Position numbers and translations under genes: made by a program. From Flavobacterium ajazii (GTDB taxonomy: Bacteria > Bacteroidota > Bacteroidia > Flavobacteriales > Flavobacteriaceae), in NCBI RefSeq assembly GCF_010614725.1, contig NZ_JAAEHL010000009.1, positions 124,001 through 188,000 of the forward strand: DNA of 64,000 nt, in the 5' to 3' direction. The notes beneath the pieces were generated by a model. That model was not told where the DNA came from. It saw only the letters and a list, made by a program, of their open reading frames with translations, and ran no database searches. Below, in pieces: positions 1-8,167 of the stretch (the stretch's first letter is position 1; each line of letters opens with the position of its first letter).

Positions 1-92
1 GTTTCTCATAAAACCTTCAAATGAACAGCAAGGGCTTCTTATACCCTATTCCAACTAAAATTCAATCAAAAAAAGAACAATAACTATCAACA

Positions 93-2888
93 ATGAAAAC
101 AAAATTAATTTTAGCGCATTTACTGTTTTTGGGATTAACCCAGGTTTCTGCGCAGTTTAAAACTACTTTTCCGTTACCCAAAGAAGTCGCACACGGAACG
201 CTTCCAAACGGAATGCAGTATTTTATCATGCACAACGAATGGCCAAAAGACAGAGCCGATTTCTATTTTGTTCAAAATGTAGGAGCTATTTTAGAAAATG
301 ATGATCAAGACGGATTAGCGCATTTTCTGGAACACATGGCTTTTAACGGAACTGAACATTTTAAAGGAAAAGGAATCATCAATATGCTGGAAAAGCAAGG
401 TGTTTCTTTTGGAAAAGACATCAATGCTTACACGGCTTATGACGAAACCGTTTACAACATCAGCAATGTTCCTGCAGACAATAAAACTTTGCTGGATTCC
501 TGCATGTATGTATTACACGATTGGTCAGGTTCGCTGCTTTTAGCGAATAACGAAATTGATGCCGAAAGAGGCGTAATTCGTGAAGAATGGCGTACTAGAA
601 GAAACGCAGATTACCGAGCTGGAGAAAAAATTGATAAAGTCGTTTTTCAAGGTTCTAAATATGCTAAACGAAATGTAATTGGTGACTTGAATGTCATCAA
701 TAATTTCAAATATCAGGTTTTAAGAGATTATTATAAAAAGTGGTATCAACCGCAAAATCAGGCTGTCGTTATTGTGGGGGATATCGACGTAGCTTTAATC
801 GAAAAACGTGTTAAAGAGATTTTCGGTTCGATACCGACCCCAAAGAAAATCAACAAAAGAGAATACGAAAAAATTCCGGTACAGAAAGAAAACCGTTATG
901 TGCTGGCAACTGACAAAGAATTACAGCGTTCGGGAATTTCACTTTCGTACACTATGCCAAAACCTTTAGTGCAAGACGAAGCCGAAATGACGAAAAGCAT
1001 GCAGGAAAGTCTTGCGATGCAGTTAATGAATACTCGTTTTGGAGAATACATCATCAACAATGAAACGGCAGGTTTATCTTTTGGTGTTAGAAATGATAAT
1101 CTTTCAAGATTAGACAGCAAGTTTTCATTGTACATCACACCTAAAAAAGGTAAATTCTTAGAAGCTTTTTCGGAAGCCTACAAAGAATACGAAAGAGCCA
1201 TTCAAAACGGATTTACACAGCAGGAATTAGATCGTTTGAAAACCAAAATGCGCAGCAATTATGATAATCGTTTAGCGAATAAAGACAAAATCAGCAACGG
1301 ATACTGGGCAGAACAATTACAGATGTATTTCTTAGAAGCCAATCCGGTAATGACTTTAGATCAGGAATACAAATGGATGAACGATTTTCTAAGTAAAGTT
1401 ACTTTGGAACAAGTTAACAGCGCTTTTAGAGCTTTAGAACCAAAACAAAACTTAATCTTATCGGTTTCTGCTCCAGAAGATGCAGCAACGAAATTTCCAG
1501 AAGCAAATGACTATTGGAATGCAATGAAAACCATTTCAACCAGCAAATTGGAACCGTACAAAGAAGAAGAATTAACTGCTTCTTTAGTTAAAGAACAGCT
1601 GACAGAAAAAGCGATTGCAAAAAACAGCGACATTAAAGCTTTCGCCAATGCGAAACAATATACTTTGGCAAACGGAGCAAAAGTGATTATTTACCCAACG
1701 ACACTGAGCAAAGACCAGATTTTGTTTTCTGCTTACAGCGCAGGAGGAAATTCTTTGGCAGATTGGCAGGATCTTCCATCAGCACAAATTGCAACGGCCG
1801 CTGCGGCTTACTCTGGTTTGGGTGATTATAAGTTTACCGATTTAAAAAAGAAACTGGCAGGTAAAACGGCCAGCGTGAGTCCATATATTGGAGGTTTATA
1901 CGAAGGTTTTAACGGAAGCAGCAATAAAGAATCTTTAACGACATTATTACAGTTGACTTACCTTTATTTCCAGCATCCAAGATTTGATACGACTACTTTT
2001 GATAAGATAAAAGAGCAATACCAAAACAAATTAAACAACGCTCACAACAGCAACGAAAAAGCATTAAGCGATACTATTTCGGTTTTAAACACCAATTACA
2101 GCAAACGTAACTGGTTATTGAATCAAGATTTCATCAATGCTTTTGATTTGAATAAAGCCAAGAAATTCTACACCGAACGTTTTTCTAATGCCGGAGATTT
2201 CACTTTCTTATTCGTTGGAAACATCTCTGAAAAAGATATTGCAGTAATCAATACCTATTTAGGCAATCTTCCGTCAACTCCAAAAACAGAAAAATATGTT
2301 GATCATAAAATTTTCATGAAAGACGGAAAGATAGAAAAAACGATCTTCAGAACGATGGATACGCCAAAAACAACGGTTTATCTTCATTTAGAAAACAAAG
2401 ATGTTACGTATTCTAAAAAGAACAAAATCTTAAGTTATATGATCTCAGAATGGCTGACTAAACGCTACTTAGAAACCATTCGTGAAGAAGAAGGCGGCAG
2501 TTACGGAGTGCAGGTTGGAGCCGATTTATCGCAGTCTCCATCTCCATTATTCTCTTTAGAAATCAATTTTGATTGTAATCCTGACAAAGCCGATGCATTG
2601 GTAAAAATTGTTCACGCAGAATTGGCAAGGGTACAAACCGAAAACATTCCAACGAATATGCTGGAAGACATTAAACAATCGATTATCAAGAATTATCAGG
2701 AGCAGATCAAAGAGAACAGTTACTGGCTAAGCCTTCTTACAGCTTATGTTCGTAACGACGAAACACCTCTTGATATGGAACTTCTTAAAAATACATTGAG
2801 CACCATCACTGCAAAAGATTTAAAAGAATTTACTGTAAATGCTTTAAAGAAATCAAACAGCGTACAGGTGCTTATGAAAGCAAAATAA
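93..2888 (+). CDS. Secreted M16 family zinc peptidase (insulinase/pitrilysin type)
   Basis: This 931-residue protein has an N-terminal signal peptide of about 20 residues ending in VSAQ, so it is exported to the periplasm or surface. The inverted zinc motif HFLEH lies at residues 77-81. The downstream helix with ERGVIREEW supplies the third zinc-ligand glutamate. Two tandem M16 halves are present; the second begins near residue 520, and the C-terminal half contains the R/Y-type motif near EEGGSYGVQVGA. The length matches two-domain M16B/M16A enzymes of Bacteroidota. It is expected to degrade peptides. A strong hairpin follows the stop and no gene is seen upstream within the window, so it is probably a single-gene unit. 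The family call is secure; the substrate is unknown. Confidence 0.93.
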   Translation: MKTKLILAHLLFLGLTQVSAQFKTTFPLPKEVAHGTLPNGMQYFIMHNEWPKDRADFYFVQNVGAILENDDQDGLAHFLEHMAFNGTEHFKGKGIINMLEKQGVSFGKDINAYTAYDETVYNISNVPADNKTLLDSCMYVLHDWSGSLLLANNEIDAERGVIREEWRTRRNADYRAGEKIDKVVFQGSKYAKRNVIGDLNVINNFKYQVLRDYYKKWYQPQNQAVVIVGDIDVALIEKRVKEIFGSIPTPKKINKREYEKIPVQKENRYVLATDKELQRSGISLSYTMPKPLVQDEAEMTKSMQESLAMQLMNTRFGEYIINNETAGLSFGVRNDNLSRLDSKFSLYITPKKGKFLEAFSEAYKEYERAIQNGFTQQELDRLKTKMRSNYDNRLANKDKISNGYWAEQLQMYFLEANPVMTLDQEYKWMNDFLSKVTLEQVNSAFRALEPKQNLILSVSAPEDAATKFPEANDYWNAMKTISTSKLEPYKEEELTASLVKEQLTEKAIAKNSDIKAFANAKQYTLANGAKVIIYPTTLSKDQILFSAYSAGGNSLADWQDLPSAQIATAAAAYSGLGDYKFTDLKKKLAGKTASVSPYIGGLYEGFNGSSNKESLTTLLQLTYLYFQHPRFDTTTFDKIKEQYQNKLNNAHNSNEKALSDTISVLNTNYSKRNWLLNQDFINAFDLNKAKKFYTERFSNAGDFTFLFVGNISEKDIAVINTYLGNLPSTPKTEKYVDHKIFMKDGKIEKTIFRTMDTPKTTVYLHLENKDVTYSKKNKILSYMISEWLTKRYLETIREEEGGSYGVQVGADLSQSPSPLFSLEINFDCNPDKADALVKIVHAELARVQTENIPTNMLEDIKQSIIKNYQEQIKENSYWLSLLTAYVRNDETPLDMELLKNTLSTITAKDLKEFTVNALKKSNSVQVLMKAK

Positions 2889-2958
2889 GATTTTTTATAA
2901 ACCTGTTCAGGATTATAATTTTCTTATTGATTTTTTATTTTTATTTTAATTAGTTTTT

Positions 2959-2986
2959 AAAGGCTGTCTATTCTGGGCAGCCTTTA
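2959..2986 (+). terminator. Rho-independent terminator after the M16 gene
   Basis: An 8-bp stem (AAAGGCTG pairing with CAGCCTTT) with an 11-nt loop follows the M16 stop by about 70 nt and is followed by an AT-rich tail. It can work in both directions. Confidence 0.7.
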
Positions 2987-3089
2987 TTATGAATTTGCCA
3001 TCCGAGCGATAGCGAACAGGCAAAGTAAATCATCACAAATACAGAATCACTTTTCCATTAAGCCCATTGCCCAAATCTGGTTAGCATCT

Positions 3090-3104
3090 GTTATAAGCCG
3101 TTTT
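3090..3104 (+). repeat. Outer island repeat, copy 1 (direct with copy 3, inverted to copy 2)
   Basis: The 15-mer GTTATAAGCCGTTTT here recurs inverted at 8428-8442 (identical) and direct at 8608-8622 (one mismatch, GTTAAAAGCCGTTTT). The copies at 3065-3112 and 8592-8637 also share flanking similarity (an ATTGCC motif on one side, an AT-rich tract on the other). They may therefore be attachment-like direct repeats around the 5.5-kb island. Confidence 0.55.
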
Positions 3105-3220
3105 TATTTTCCTTTTCGCCAGTCTTCCAATGTCATTACAGTTTTAGTTTTTGGATTGAAGTATTTTATTTCAAAAGTATTTTGGCCTACATAATAATTT
3201 AAGATAATAATATACCCAGG
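3104..3220 (-). pseudogene. C-terminal remnant of an interrupted gene
   Basis: The minus strand reads an open 38-codon tail ending TLEDWRKGK-stop, preceded by EIKYFNPKTK. This resembles the extreme C-terminus of a Bacteroidota secreted protein. Upstream the frame hits a stop inside the 32-bp terminal inverted repeat at 3195-3226, so the rest of the gene is missing. I infer that the island insertion removed or displaced the 5' part. The parent gene cannot be named from so little sequence. Confidence 0.4.
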
Positions 3221-3226
3221 TTACCA
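3195..3226. repeat. Left 32-bp inverted repeat of the island
   Basis: This stretch, containing ATACCCAGGTTACCA at its inner end, is a perfect 32-nt inverted match to 8359-8390. The pair brackets all island genes. No matching target-site duplication is visible just outside (flanks CTACATAA and ATATTAAA), so simple transposon ends are not proven. Confidence 0.7.
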
Positions 3227-3249
3227 CATAAAAATCATTCAAAGTTAAC

Positions 3250-3696
3250 TTAAGAAGGTAATTCTGTAGACAATAAAATATTCTTAATTAGTTTTTGTGA
3301 AGTAGTAATATATCCATAGAATTCTGCTATTGGTAAAGATACTTCCCCATAATCAACACCTTCATTAAATTGCAATCCATATTTTATATTTTCTTCAGTA
3401 AGATTATATTCGATTGTGATCTTAAATTTTTTTCCTTGGTATTGAAATACTATGAAGAATTTATAAGGTATTGATTGATAGTTTTTCTTATGTGGTAAAA
3501 TTACAGCATTTACTTCATTAATGACAAATAATGATTTTTCATAATTCATTTTTATGAAGTTAGAAATGTCTTTTGAAATATAATCCGTTATATTCTCTTG
3601 ATCTATTGTCATGTATTTAAAGTAAATTTTGAAATTACTAAAAATCTTATGAAAATACCACTCAACTTCTCTAATTTTTTTTAAAATATATTTCAT
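3250..3696 (-). CDS. Hypothetical protein, 148 residues
   Basis: I do not recognise this protein. It has a basic, aromatic-rich N-terminus (MKYILKKIREVEWYFHKIF) followed by a mixed alpha/beta segment, and no signal peptide or membrane helix. I chose the ATG at 3696 over an in-frame GTG at 3720 because the GTG lies inside a terminator hairpin. The gene is very AT-rich, like the rest of the island. It lies at the island's left edge, pointing outward next to the inverted repeat. The function is unknown. Confidence 0.5.
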   Translation of the reverse strand: MKYILKKIREVEWYFHKIFSNFKIYFKYMTIDQENITDYISKDISNFIKMNYEKSLFVINEVNAVILPHKKNYQSIPYKFFIVFQYQGKKFKITIEYNLTEENIKYGLQFNEGVDYGEVSLPIAEFYGYITTSQKLIKNILLSTELPS

Positions 3697-3712
3697 GACA
3701 ATTAAAAATTTC

Positions 3713-3741
3713 AAAACCACCTGTCTCTAGCGGGTGGTTTT
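3713..3741. terminator. Bidirectional hairpin between the 148-residue ORF and the transposase
   Basis: A 9-bp stem (AAAACCACC and GGTGGTTTT) with an 11-nt loop and A/T runs on both sides. It separates the divergent left-edge ORF from the transposase gene and would shield the transposase from read-through. Confidence 0.6.
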
Positions 3742-3856
3742 ATTTTATAAATTAAACAACATCCTTGATTTACTTCGAAAGCTTTCAAACTTTTCAAATC
3801 AGATTAACTTCATTTTCCAATGTTGTTTCATTGGCCATAATTCAAACTCTAAAATT

Positions 3857-5101
3857 ATGGCTTCTATTAAATATGACTTCACAACTTGCTACAATTCATA
3901 CGATTTCTCACAAACTGATTATGAAGAAATCTATCAAGATTTTGAACCAACTTCATTTCAAGAGGCTTGCGAAGATATTCTAAGATATTTACTTATTAAA
4001 TGGGGTTTAGAAGAAGCACCTGAACCCACACGAACACTGTTCCCTGACCCAGTAAAATTGTTAACAACTCGTCCAAAAAAGACAAGAAAAACCTTACCTA
4101 TAACACCAAAAAGTATTATTTTTAATAAAACAAAGATGAGCAAACATCCTGATATTGAACTTAATACTGCACAGATTTTTAAATCTGTATACGACATGGG
4201 AAAGGTATTAAATACAGAGATAGCATGTCGAGAACACCTTGAAAAATTGCGTTGGAATGGAGAACCAATTTGTCCACATTGTGGAAGCCAACGTGATAAT
4301 CATTATAGAATTAAAAAGAGAGGATATGACAATGGCTACTACAAATGTAAAGATTGCAGATTACCTTTCAGTGTTACCAAAGGGACAATTTTCGAAAAAT
4401 CAACAGTGCCATTACAAAAATGGTTCAGGGCTATTTTTAAATTCACAACAAATAAGAAAGGTATGAGTAGCTATGAATTAATGCGAGAAATAGGTGTAAC
4501 ACAAAAGACTGCATGGTTTATGTTAAGCAGAATTCGAAATGCGGTTCGAATGAGAGACGATTTCGAATTTGACGGTATCACTCAAGTTGATGAGACTTAT
4601 GTCGGAGGAAAAAACAAAAATCGTAGCAAAGGAAAAAAGATTGATAATACACAAGGCAGAAGTACTAAAACAAAAACACCTGTATTTGGAATGCTAAATA
4701 GTGGTATAGTATATACTCAAGTTATAGAAAATGCTAAAGGAAAAACATTAAAAGGTATAATTGATGGAAAAGTTAAAAAAGGTTCAACTGTAGTAAGTGA
4801 TGGATGGAGAGGGTATCGTGGATTGGAAAGACATTATAGCCATGAAGTTATTAAGCATAATTTAGGGCTATTTAAAAAAGGAGCATATCATACAAATGGT
4901 ATTGAAGGCTTCTGGGGACTTTTAAAGCGTGGTATTGTTGGAATATATCATAAAACAAGTGACAAGCACTTACATCGTTATTGTGATGAATTTGCTTATC
5001 GATATAACATCCGAACAATGAGTCTGGGGGAACAGTTTAATCTAACTTTGATTAATTGTGATGAAAGACTGAGGTATAAGGAGTTGATTGCAAAGGTTTA
5101 A
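3857..5101 (+). CDS. IS1595-family (ISXO2-like) transposase with an N-terminal extension
   Basis: Numbered from the ATG at 3857 (414 residues), a four-cysteine zinc ribbon occupies about 139-167 (CPHC and CKDC). A helix-turn-helix-like segment follows, then an ISXO2-type DDE domain with D245 (VDETYVGG), D315 (VVSDGW) and E350 (GIEGFWGLLKRG). All three catalytic residues are present, so it may be active. Roughly 130 residues precede the zinc ribbon, more than in compact family members. An in-frame GTG at 3734 would add 41 residues but lies in a terminator hairpin. No short terminal repeats hug the gene. The nearest repeat pair is the 32-bp one bounding the whole island, and IS1595 relatives are known to carry passenger genes. 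Confidence 0.85.
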   Translation: MASIKYDFTTCYNSYDFSQTDYEEIYQDFEPTSFQEACEDILRYLLIKWGLEEAPEPTRTLFPDPVKLLTTRPKKTRKTLPITPKSIIFNKTKMSKHPDIELNTAQIFKSVYDMGKVLNTEIACREHLEKLRWNGEPICPHCGSQRDNHYRIKKRGYDNGYYKCKDCRLPFSVTKGTIFEKSTVPLQKWFRAIFKFTTNKKGMSSYELMREIGVTQKTAWFMLSRIRNAVRMRDDFEFDGITQVDETYVGGKNKNRSKGKKIDNTQGRSTKTKTPVFGMLNSGIVYTQVIENAKGKTLKGIIDGKVKKGSTVVSDGWRGYRGLERHYSHEVIKHNLGLFKKGAYHTNGIEGFWGLLKRGIVGIYHKTSDKHLHRYCDEFAYRYNIRTMSLGEQFNLTLINCDERLRYKELIAKV

Positions 5102-5118
5102 TACATAAATAAAAAACT

Positions 5119-5292
5119 ATGAAAACATTAACTCAACACATTCAAGAATCTTTAAATAATAAACCTATAAAAGAAGTTTCCAAAGAGAAACTTTTAGATG
5201 AAAATTCAGCTAGTTTTAGGAGAGTAGGTCCAGCTAAAGACAGTTTATTAACAAGGGTGACAACTGGCATTGAGGATGATAAGAAAGAATAA
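5119..5292 (+). CDS. Small protein with MKTL-x2-HIQES N-terminus (57 residues)
   Basis: This ORF begins 17 nt after the transposase stop and encodes 57 charged residues starting MKTLTQHIQES. The start is an ATG after an A-rich stretch. A second short ORF on the opposite strand at 8129-8284 begins MKTLSEHIQES, and the two proteins then diverge. Sharing 9 of the first 11 residues argues that both are real genes with a conserved N-terminal tag. No membrane helix or known domain is seen. The role is unknown; small interaction or regulatory proteins are possible. Confidence 0.6.
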   Translation: MKTLTQHIQESLNNKPIKEVSKEKLLDENSASFRRVGPAKDSLLTRVTTGIEDDKKE

Positions 5293-5303
5293 TCTATAAA
5301 AAA

Positions 5304-5648
5304 TTACTCATGTGGTTTTTCTTTATTAAAAAGATACTCTGTTACTAATTTGAAGAAAACAAATACATTAATAGTAGTTGAACCTATAAATGCCGTTATA
5401 ACTGTATCTGATAATTTAAGTTTTTCCAACCCACACCCTACTAAAATTATAAACAATCCAAAACACCAAAGAACAGTAAATTGAAATATTAATGATGCAT
5501 ACATTTTACGTTCTTCCATATTTTGTTTGGAGTGAGCCATATCATGTAGATGTCTCTCATAAAACATCCTTTCTTCATTAGAACTTGGAACATTTGGCAT
5601 AGATGCCACTTGTCCAACAAGATTATTCAAACTATTTAAATTTATCAA
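5304..5648 (-). CDS. Small two-TM membrane protein downstream of a Panacea gene (candidate toxin)
   Basis: The protein has a soluble, charged N-terminal helix (about 25-48, with EERMFYERHLHDM) and then two hydrophobic helices at about 52-74 and 82-106, the second after LKLSDTVITAFIGS. The longest frame starts with TTG at 5648 (114 residues); an ATG at 5600 gives 98 residues and may be the real start. It is the second gene of a minus-strand pair, 11 nt after the Panacea gene. Panacea proteins are reported antitoxins for varied toxins, including small membrane proteins. Calling this a toxin is inference from that context, as the sequence alone shows only a membrane protein. Confidence 0.65.
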   Translation of the reverse strand: MINLNSLNNLVGQVASMPNVPSSNEERMFYERHLHDMAHSKQNMEERKMYASLIFQFTVLWCFGLFIILVGCGLEKLKLSDTVITAFIGSTTINVFVFFKLVTEYLFNKEKPHE

Positions 5649-5659
5649 AATAAAGAAAA

Positions 5660-6301
5660 TTATATAGGATTAGTTTCTTCTTCATCAGGTTCTACCACAG
5701 GACTTACTACAACAGGAGATGTAGATGGAGGTACACTTACAGTCACAGAATCTGATGGTGGTTGATCTAGAAATTGATTAAAAAAGTTTTTCATCAATTC
5801 TTCTGAAATTATTGATTCTCCATTTAACCTAGCTATTGACCATGGAGATTTTTCATCATGAGTCCAATTTGACAATTGTATCGCATTTAGTTTTTTAGCT
5901 ACTTCTATTACAAATTCAATTGACAATTTAGCATCTTTGTCTAAATCTACATTGTGGTTATAAAGTTGATATTCCAAGGGAATAGAAGTAATATCTTGAT
6001 TTCCGTACCTTTTAAATTCATGATAAACTTTTTCAATAACTGGTCCATACTTCCATGCTTTAATAGGCTCTTCTATCAATGATGTACCACTTTTTGCTAA
6101 ATATAAGCCATTTGCTATATATAAAAGCTTCTGAAGTTTCATATTAGATATTCCTTCGCCTTGTTCTTTAGCACGTTTTAATATCTCACCAGACATATAT
6201 AATGATGAATAGGGCATTTTTCTAGATTTTTTTAAGTAAAGATATAAGTATAAAACTATTATCAAGACCATTACTACTAATATCAATACAAATTTAATCA
6301 T
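5660..6301 (-). CDS. Membrane-anchored Panacea (DUF4065, GepA-like) domain protein
   Basis: Residues 1-23 form a strongly hydrophobic helix followed by KKSRK, which suggests a single-pass anchor with the domain in the cytoplasm. Residues about 35-175 carry the Panacea pattern: MKLQKLLYIANGLYLAK (54-70), PIKAWKYGPVIEKVY (79-93) and LSNWTHDEKSPW near 150-160. The C-terminus is Pro/Val/Ser-rich and acidic. Panacea domains act as antitoxins that neutralise diverse partners. Here the downstream partner is a two-TM protein, so membrane anchoring would fit neutralisation at the bilayer. The anchor is unusual for this family as I know it. The domain call is strong; the antitoxin role is inferred. Confidence 0.85.
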   Translation of the reverse strand: MIKFVLILVVMVLIIVLYLYLYLKKSRKMPYSSLYMSGEILKRAKEQGEGISNMKLQKLLYIANGLYLAKSGTSLIEEPIKAWKYGPVIEKVYHEFKRYGNQDITSIPLEYQLYNHNVDLDKDAKLSIEFVIEVAKKLNAIQLSNWTHDEKSPWSIARLNGESIISEELMKNFFNQFLDQPPSDSVTVSVPPSTSPVVVSPVVEPDEEETNPI

Positions 6302-6392
6302 TTTTTAATTATGTATCACTTTCATTTCTCTACGTTACCCTTTTTATTTATTTTTGTATTGTAAAAATATTCGTGCTTAATTACGTTATTGC

Positions 6393-6581
6393 TAAATCCA
6401 AATTACCACCCTGAAGTTCAACAGCTTCTCGATTTAACAAGCCAATAATGTATGTGAGGTACGCCGCTATGGCGTGGCTTTACATCATTGCTTGTTTAAG
6501 GGTGTGGTAACCCTGGATTTGGTTTGGTGTAATTGTCCACGCTTCTTTTTGCACTAAACATTTATAAATCCAAATTACCAC
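6393..6581. repeat. 17-bp direct repeat pair flanking the palindrome
   Basis: TAAATCCAAATTACCAC occurs at 6393-6409 and again at 6565-6581. The second copy ends four nt before the ATG of the gene at 6585. The inverted counterpart, AAATCCAGGGTTACCAC on the minus strand, sits at the right arm of the palindrome. The shared TTACCAC core also appears at the inner end of the island's left inverted repeat. Confidence 0.6.
6394..6520. repeat. 127-nt hierarchical imperfect palindrome, attC-like in outline
   Basis: Outer arms pair AAATCCA (6394-6400) with TGGATTT (6514-6520) and TTACCAC with GTGGTAA. Middle arms pair AACAAGCCAATAATGTA (6436-6452) with TACATCATTGCTTGTT (6481-6496). The centre is ACGCC-GCTAT-GGCGT (6461-6475). 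One side carries an extra small hairpin, GAAG to CTTC (6413-6428). The stretch from TTTAAC through the central GC hairpin and GGCTTTA to GTTTAAG resembles the layout of an integron attC site, but no integrase is seen. It lies in the 283-nt divergent gap between the Panacea gene and the gene at 6585. Confidence 0.6.
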
Positions 6582-6584
6582 ACA

Positions 6585-7919
6585 ATGAAAAAGCATTATC
6601 AAAAGTACTGCATGCATTTGGCGTACGCCATTATTTCCTTTTCCACATTTTTATTTTCCACACGTGTATCAGCTCAGAAAAAATTGACTATCACTCCCGA
6701 ATTGACAAAACAAATCATCGAGAAGTACAACATCGAACCTTTCAAAATTTATCCTGTAGTTTCTAAAGAAATTGATTATTACCCTTATGTTGAAGGAGAG
6801 GTTGAAACAAATCAATACAAAAAGGAGTTAAGGAAACTTGAGCAATACAAACCTGCATTCGATCAATACAACAATGCTTTAAAAGAGAGCAAAGAAAAAC
6901 AGGAAGTCATAAATACAATTTCACAAAATATCAATACATTTCTGTCTTCAGATGAAAAGTATGATATCAAAGAAAAGTTACTTATCGATTCTCAAGCATT
7001 AGCAGACAAATGCAATATAAAAGTTACTGTAGCCGATGATAGAATCAAACTAAATGATTTCGTCAAAACTTCAAACTCTAATCAACAATCATCTACAAGA
7101 AACATCCTTGTTCACGAACAAGGTAAACGTTCAAACAAAAATGATCTAAAAACTTTCCAATCTGAAATACAAAAAATCAAAATATCAGAACCCGAAAAGA
7201 CAAACGATTATAGATATTATCTGGAAACATTGAATGAGATTTCTAAGATTCCTAAAACAGAAACTGGAAAAGTATTGTCAGATAAACTTTCAAAGAAGTC
7301 CGTATATGTTATTGAAGAAAATCTTGTTGATATGAAAGCTTTATCAGGAGACTTCACAAAATCATCAGATAACTATATACTAATTAATAAAGAAGTTGCA
7401 AATACGTTTGTAAAAAACGAGCTGATCACAGAAAAACATGACGACTTTATTAAGGCAAAAGAAAACATAGACAGATTTCCAATTCTCAAAAAATCAGGTA
7501 CTGATGAAATGTATTATGTTATGTCTCAGAAATTCATTGGTCAATTAGAAATTGTCCTTGATGCAATTAATTATCAAAATCTTGGTAATACAGTTGAATA
7601 TAAATCATGGAAAACTAAATATCTGGGATTGTTACAATCAGCACAAACAAATGTAAATTCTTGTAATGCTATAATCAAGAAACATACATATTTGAATCGA
7701 TTGGGTCAAAAAAGATATGATTCTGATACTTTCACAAAACAAGAAAAAGCAACCTTTAATCAAAACCTTGATTTACTTAAAGAGAAATTAGAAAAGATTG
7801 GAGATTTGGAAGATGAACGTGATTTCCTATCTTTTTATAATGATAAAGCATCTAATGAAGAAGCTGTCAAGTCTTATAGTATTTCGAGTTTTTATAATAG
7901 CACGAGTAGGTGTTATTAA
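6585..7919 (+). CDS. Secreted hypothetical protein, charged and helix-rich (444 residues)
   Basis: A hydrophobic signal segment ends near residue 30 (FSTRVSAQ), so the protein is probably exported. The mature part is rich in Lys, Glu, Asn and Gln with long predicted helices (for example about 80-150 and 400-430) that could form coiled coils. Two cysteines lie near the middle (residue about 142) and in the C-terminal half (SCNAIIKK), plus one in the terminal SRCY. No catalytic motif or named domain is recognised. A perfect 24-bp hairpin lies 17 nt after the stop. It is probably a passenger gene of the island and may act at the cell surface or on neighbours; its function is not known. Confidence 0.6.
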   Translation: MKKHYQKYCMHLAYAIISFSTFLFSTRVSAQKKLTITPELTKQIIEKYNIEPFKIYPVVSKEIDYYPYVEGEVETNQYKKELRKLEQYKPAFDQYNNALKESKEKQEVINTISQNINTFLSSDEKYDIKEKLLIDSQALADKCNIKVTVADDRIKLNDFVKTSNSNQQSSTRNILVHEQGKRSNKNDLKTFQSEIQKIKISEPEKTNDYRYYLETLNEISKIPKTETGKVLSDKLSKKSVYVIEENLVDMKALSGDFTKSSDNYILINKEVANTFVKNELITEKHDDFIKAKENIDRFPILKKSGTDEMYYVMSQKFIGQLEIVLDAINYQNLGNTVEYKSWKTKYLGLLQSAQTNVNSCNAIIKKHTYLNRLGQKRYDSDTFTKQEKATFNQNLDLLKEKLEKIGDLEDERDFLSFYNDKASNEEAVKSYSISSFYNSTSRCY

Positions 7920-7936
7920 TAGATTCAAATATTTAA

Positions 7937-7987
7937 TTCTAAACAGTAAAAACATGTTAAAAATTAACATGTTTTTACTGTTTAGAA
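7937..7987 (+). terminator. Perfect 24-bp stem, 3-nt loop hairpin after the 444-residue gene
   Basis: Positions 7937-7960 pair perfectly with 7964-7987 around an AAA loop. It lies just after the stop at 7919 and just before the TATCTTTG promoter element at 7997. No long T-run follows, so termination is likely but not certain. Its right arm overlaps the expected -33 region of the next promoter. Confidence 0.55.
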
Positions 7988-7996
7988 AGAATTGAT

Positions 7997-8004
7997 TATC
8001 TTTG
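7997..8004 (+). promoter_or_regulatory. Bacteroidota -7 promoter element (TAnnTTTG)
   Basis: TATCTTTG fits the TAnnTTTG consensus of the primary sigma factor in Bacteroidota. A T-rich stretch (TTTTTACTG) lies about 20 nt upstream. It faces the structured region that ends at the terminator at 8135-8167 and no sizeable ORF lies between, so it may drive a non-coding RNA. Confidence 0.5.
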
Positions 8005-8008
8005 TGTT

Positions 8009-8167
8009 AGTAAATAATTACGGACGAAGATTTTTTCCAAATTCCTATACTTAGCCTTCGCGCGGTACATATAACAATTGAGAATCTTCTAATGATGCAG
8101 TTGGGTGCATTTTAAATTATATAACACATTAAAGACCGTCTGTCCCACCAGACGGTTTTTCTTTTTC
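8009..8167 (+). ncRNA. Candidate structured small RNA (~155 nt)
   Basis: The segment has a promoter-like TATCTTTG at its 5' edge and a GC-rich hairpin with T-run at its 3' edge. It contains no ORF longer than about 8 codons. Nested helices can close it: ATAATT (8014-8019) with AATTAT (8115-8120), extended by GTGTTA with TAACAC (8122-8127), and GAAGATT (8026-8032) with AATCTTC (8083-8089). Its 3' end is antisense to the end of the small ORF at 8129-8284. No Rfam family is recognised. The existence of an RNA is inferred. Confidence 0.4.

Noticed and set aside
3697..3720. GTG start at 3720 for the left-edge hypothetical protein
   Set aside because: The GTG lies in a terminator hairpin stem; the ATG at 3696 is a more natural start.
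6393..6581. CRISPR-like repeat with the 17-bp direct repeat pair
   Set aside because: Only two repeat copies, no regular spacers and no cas genes; the repeats flank a palindrome instead.
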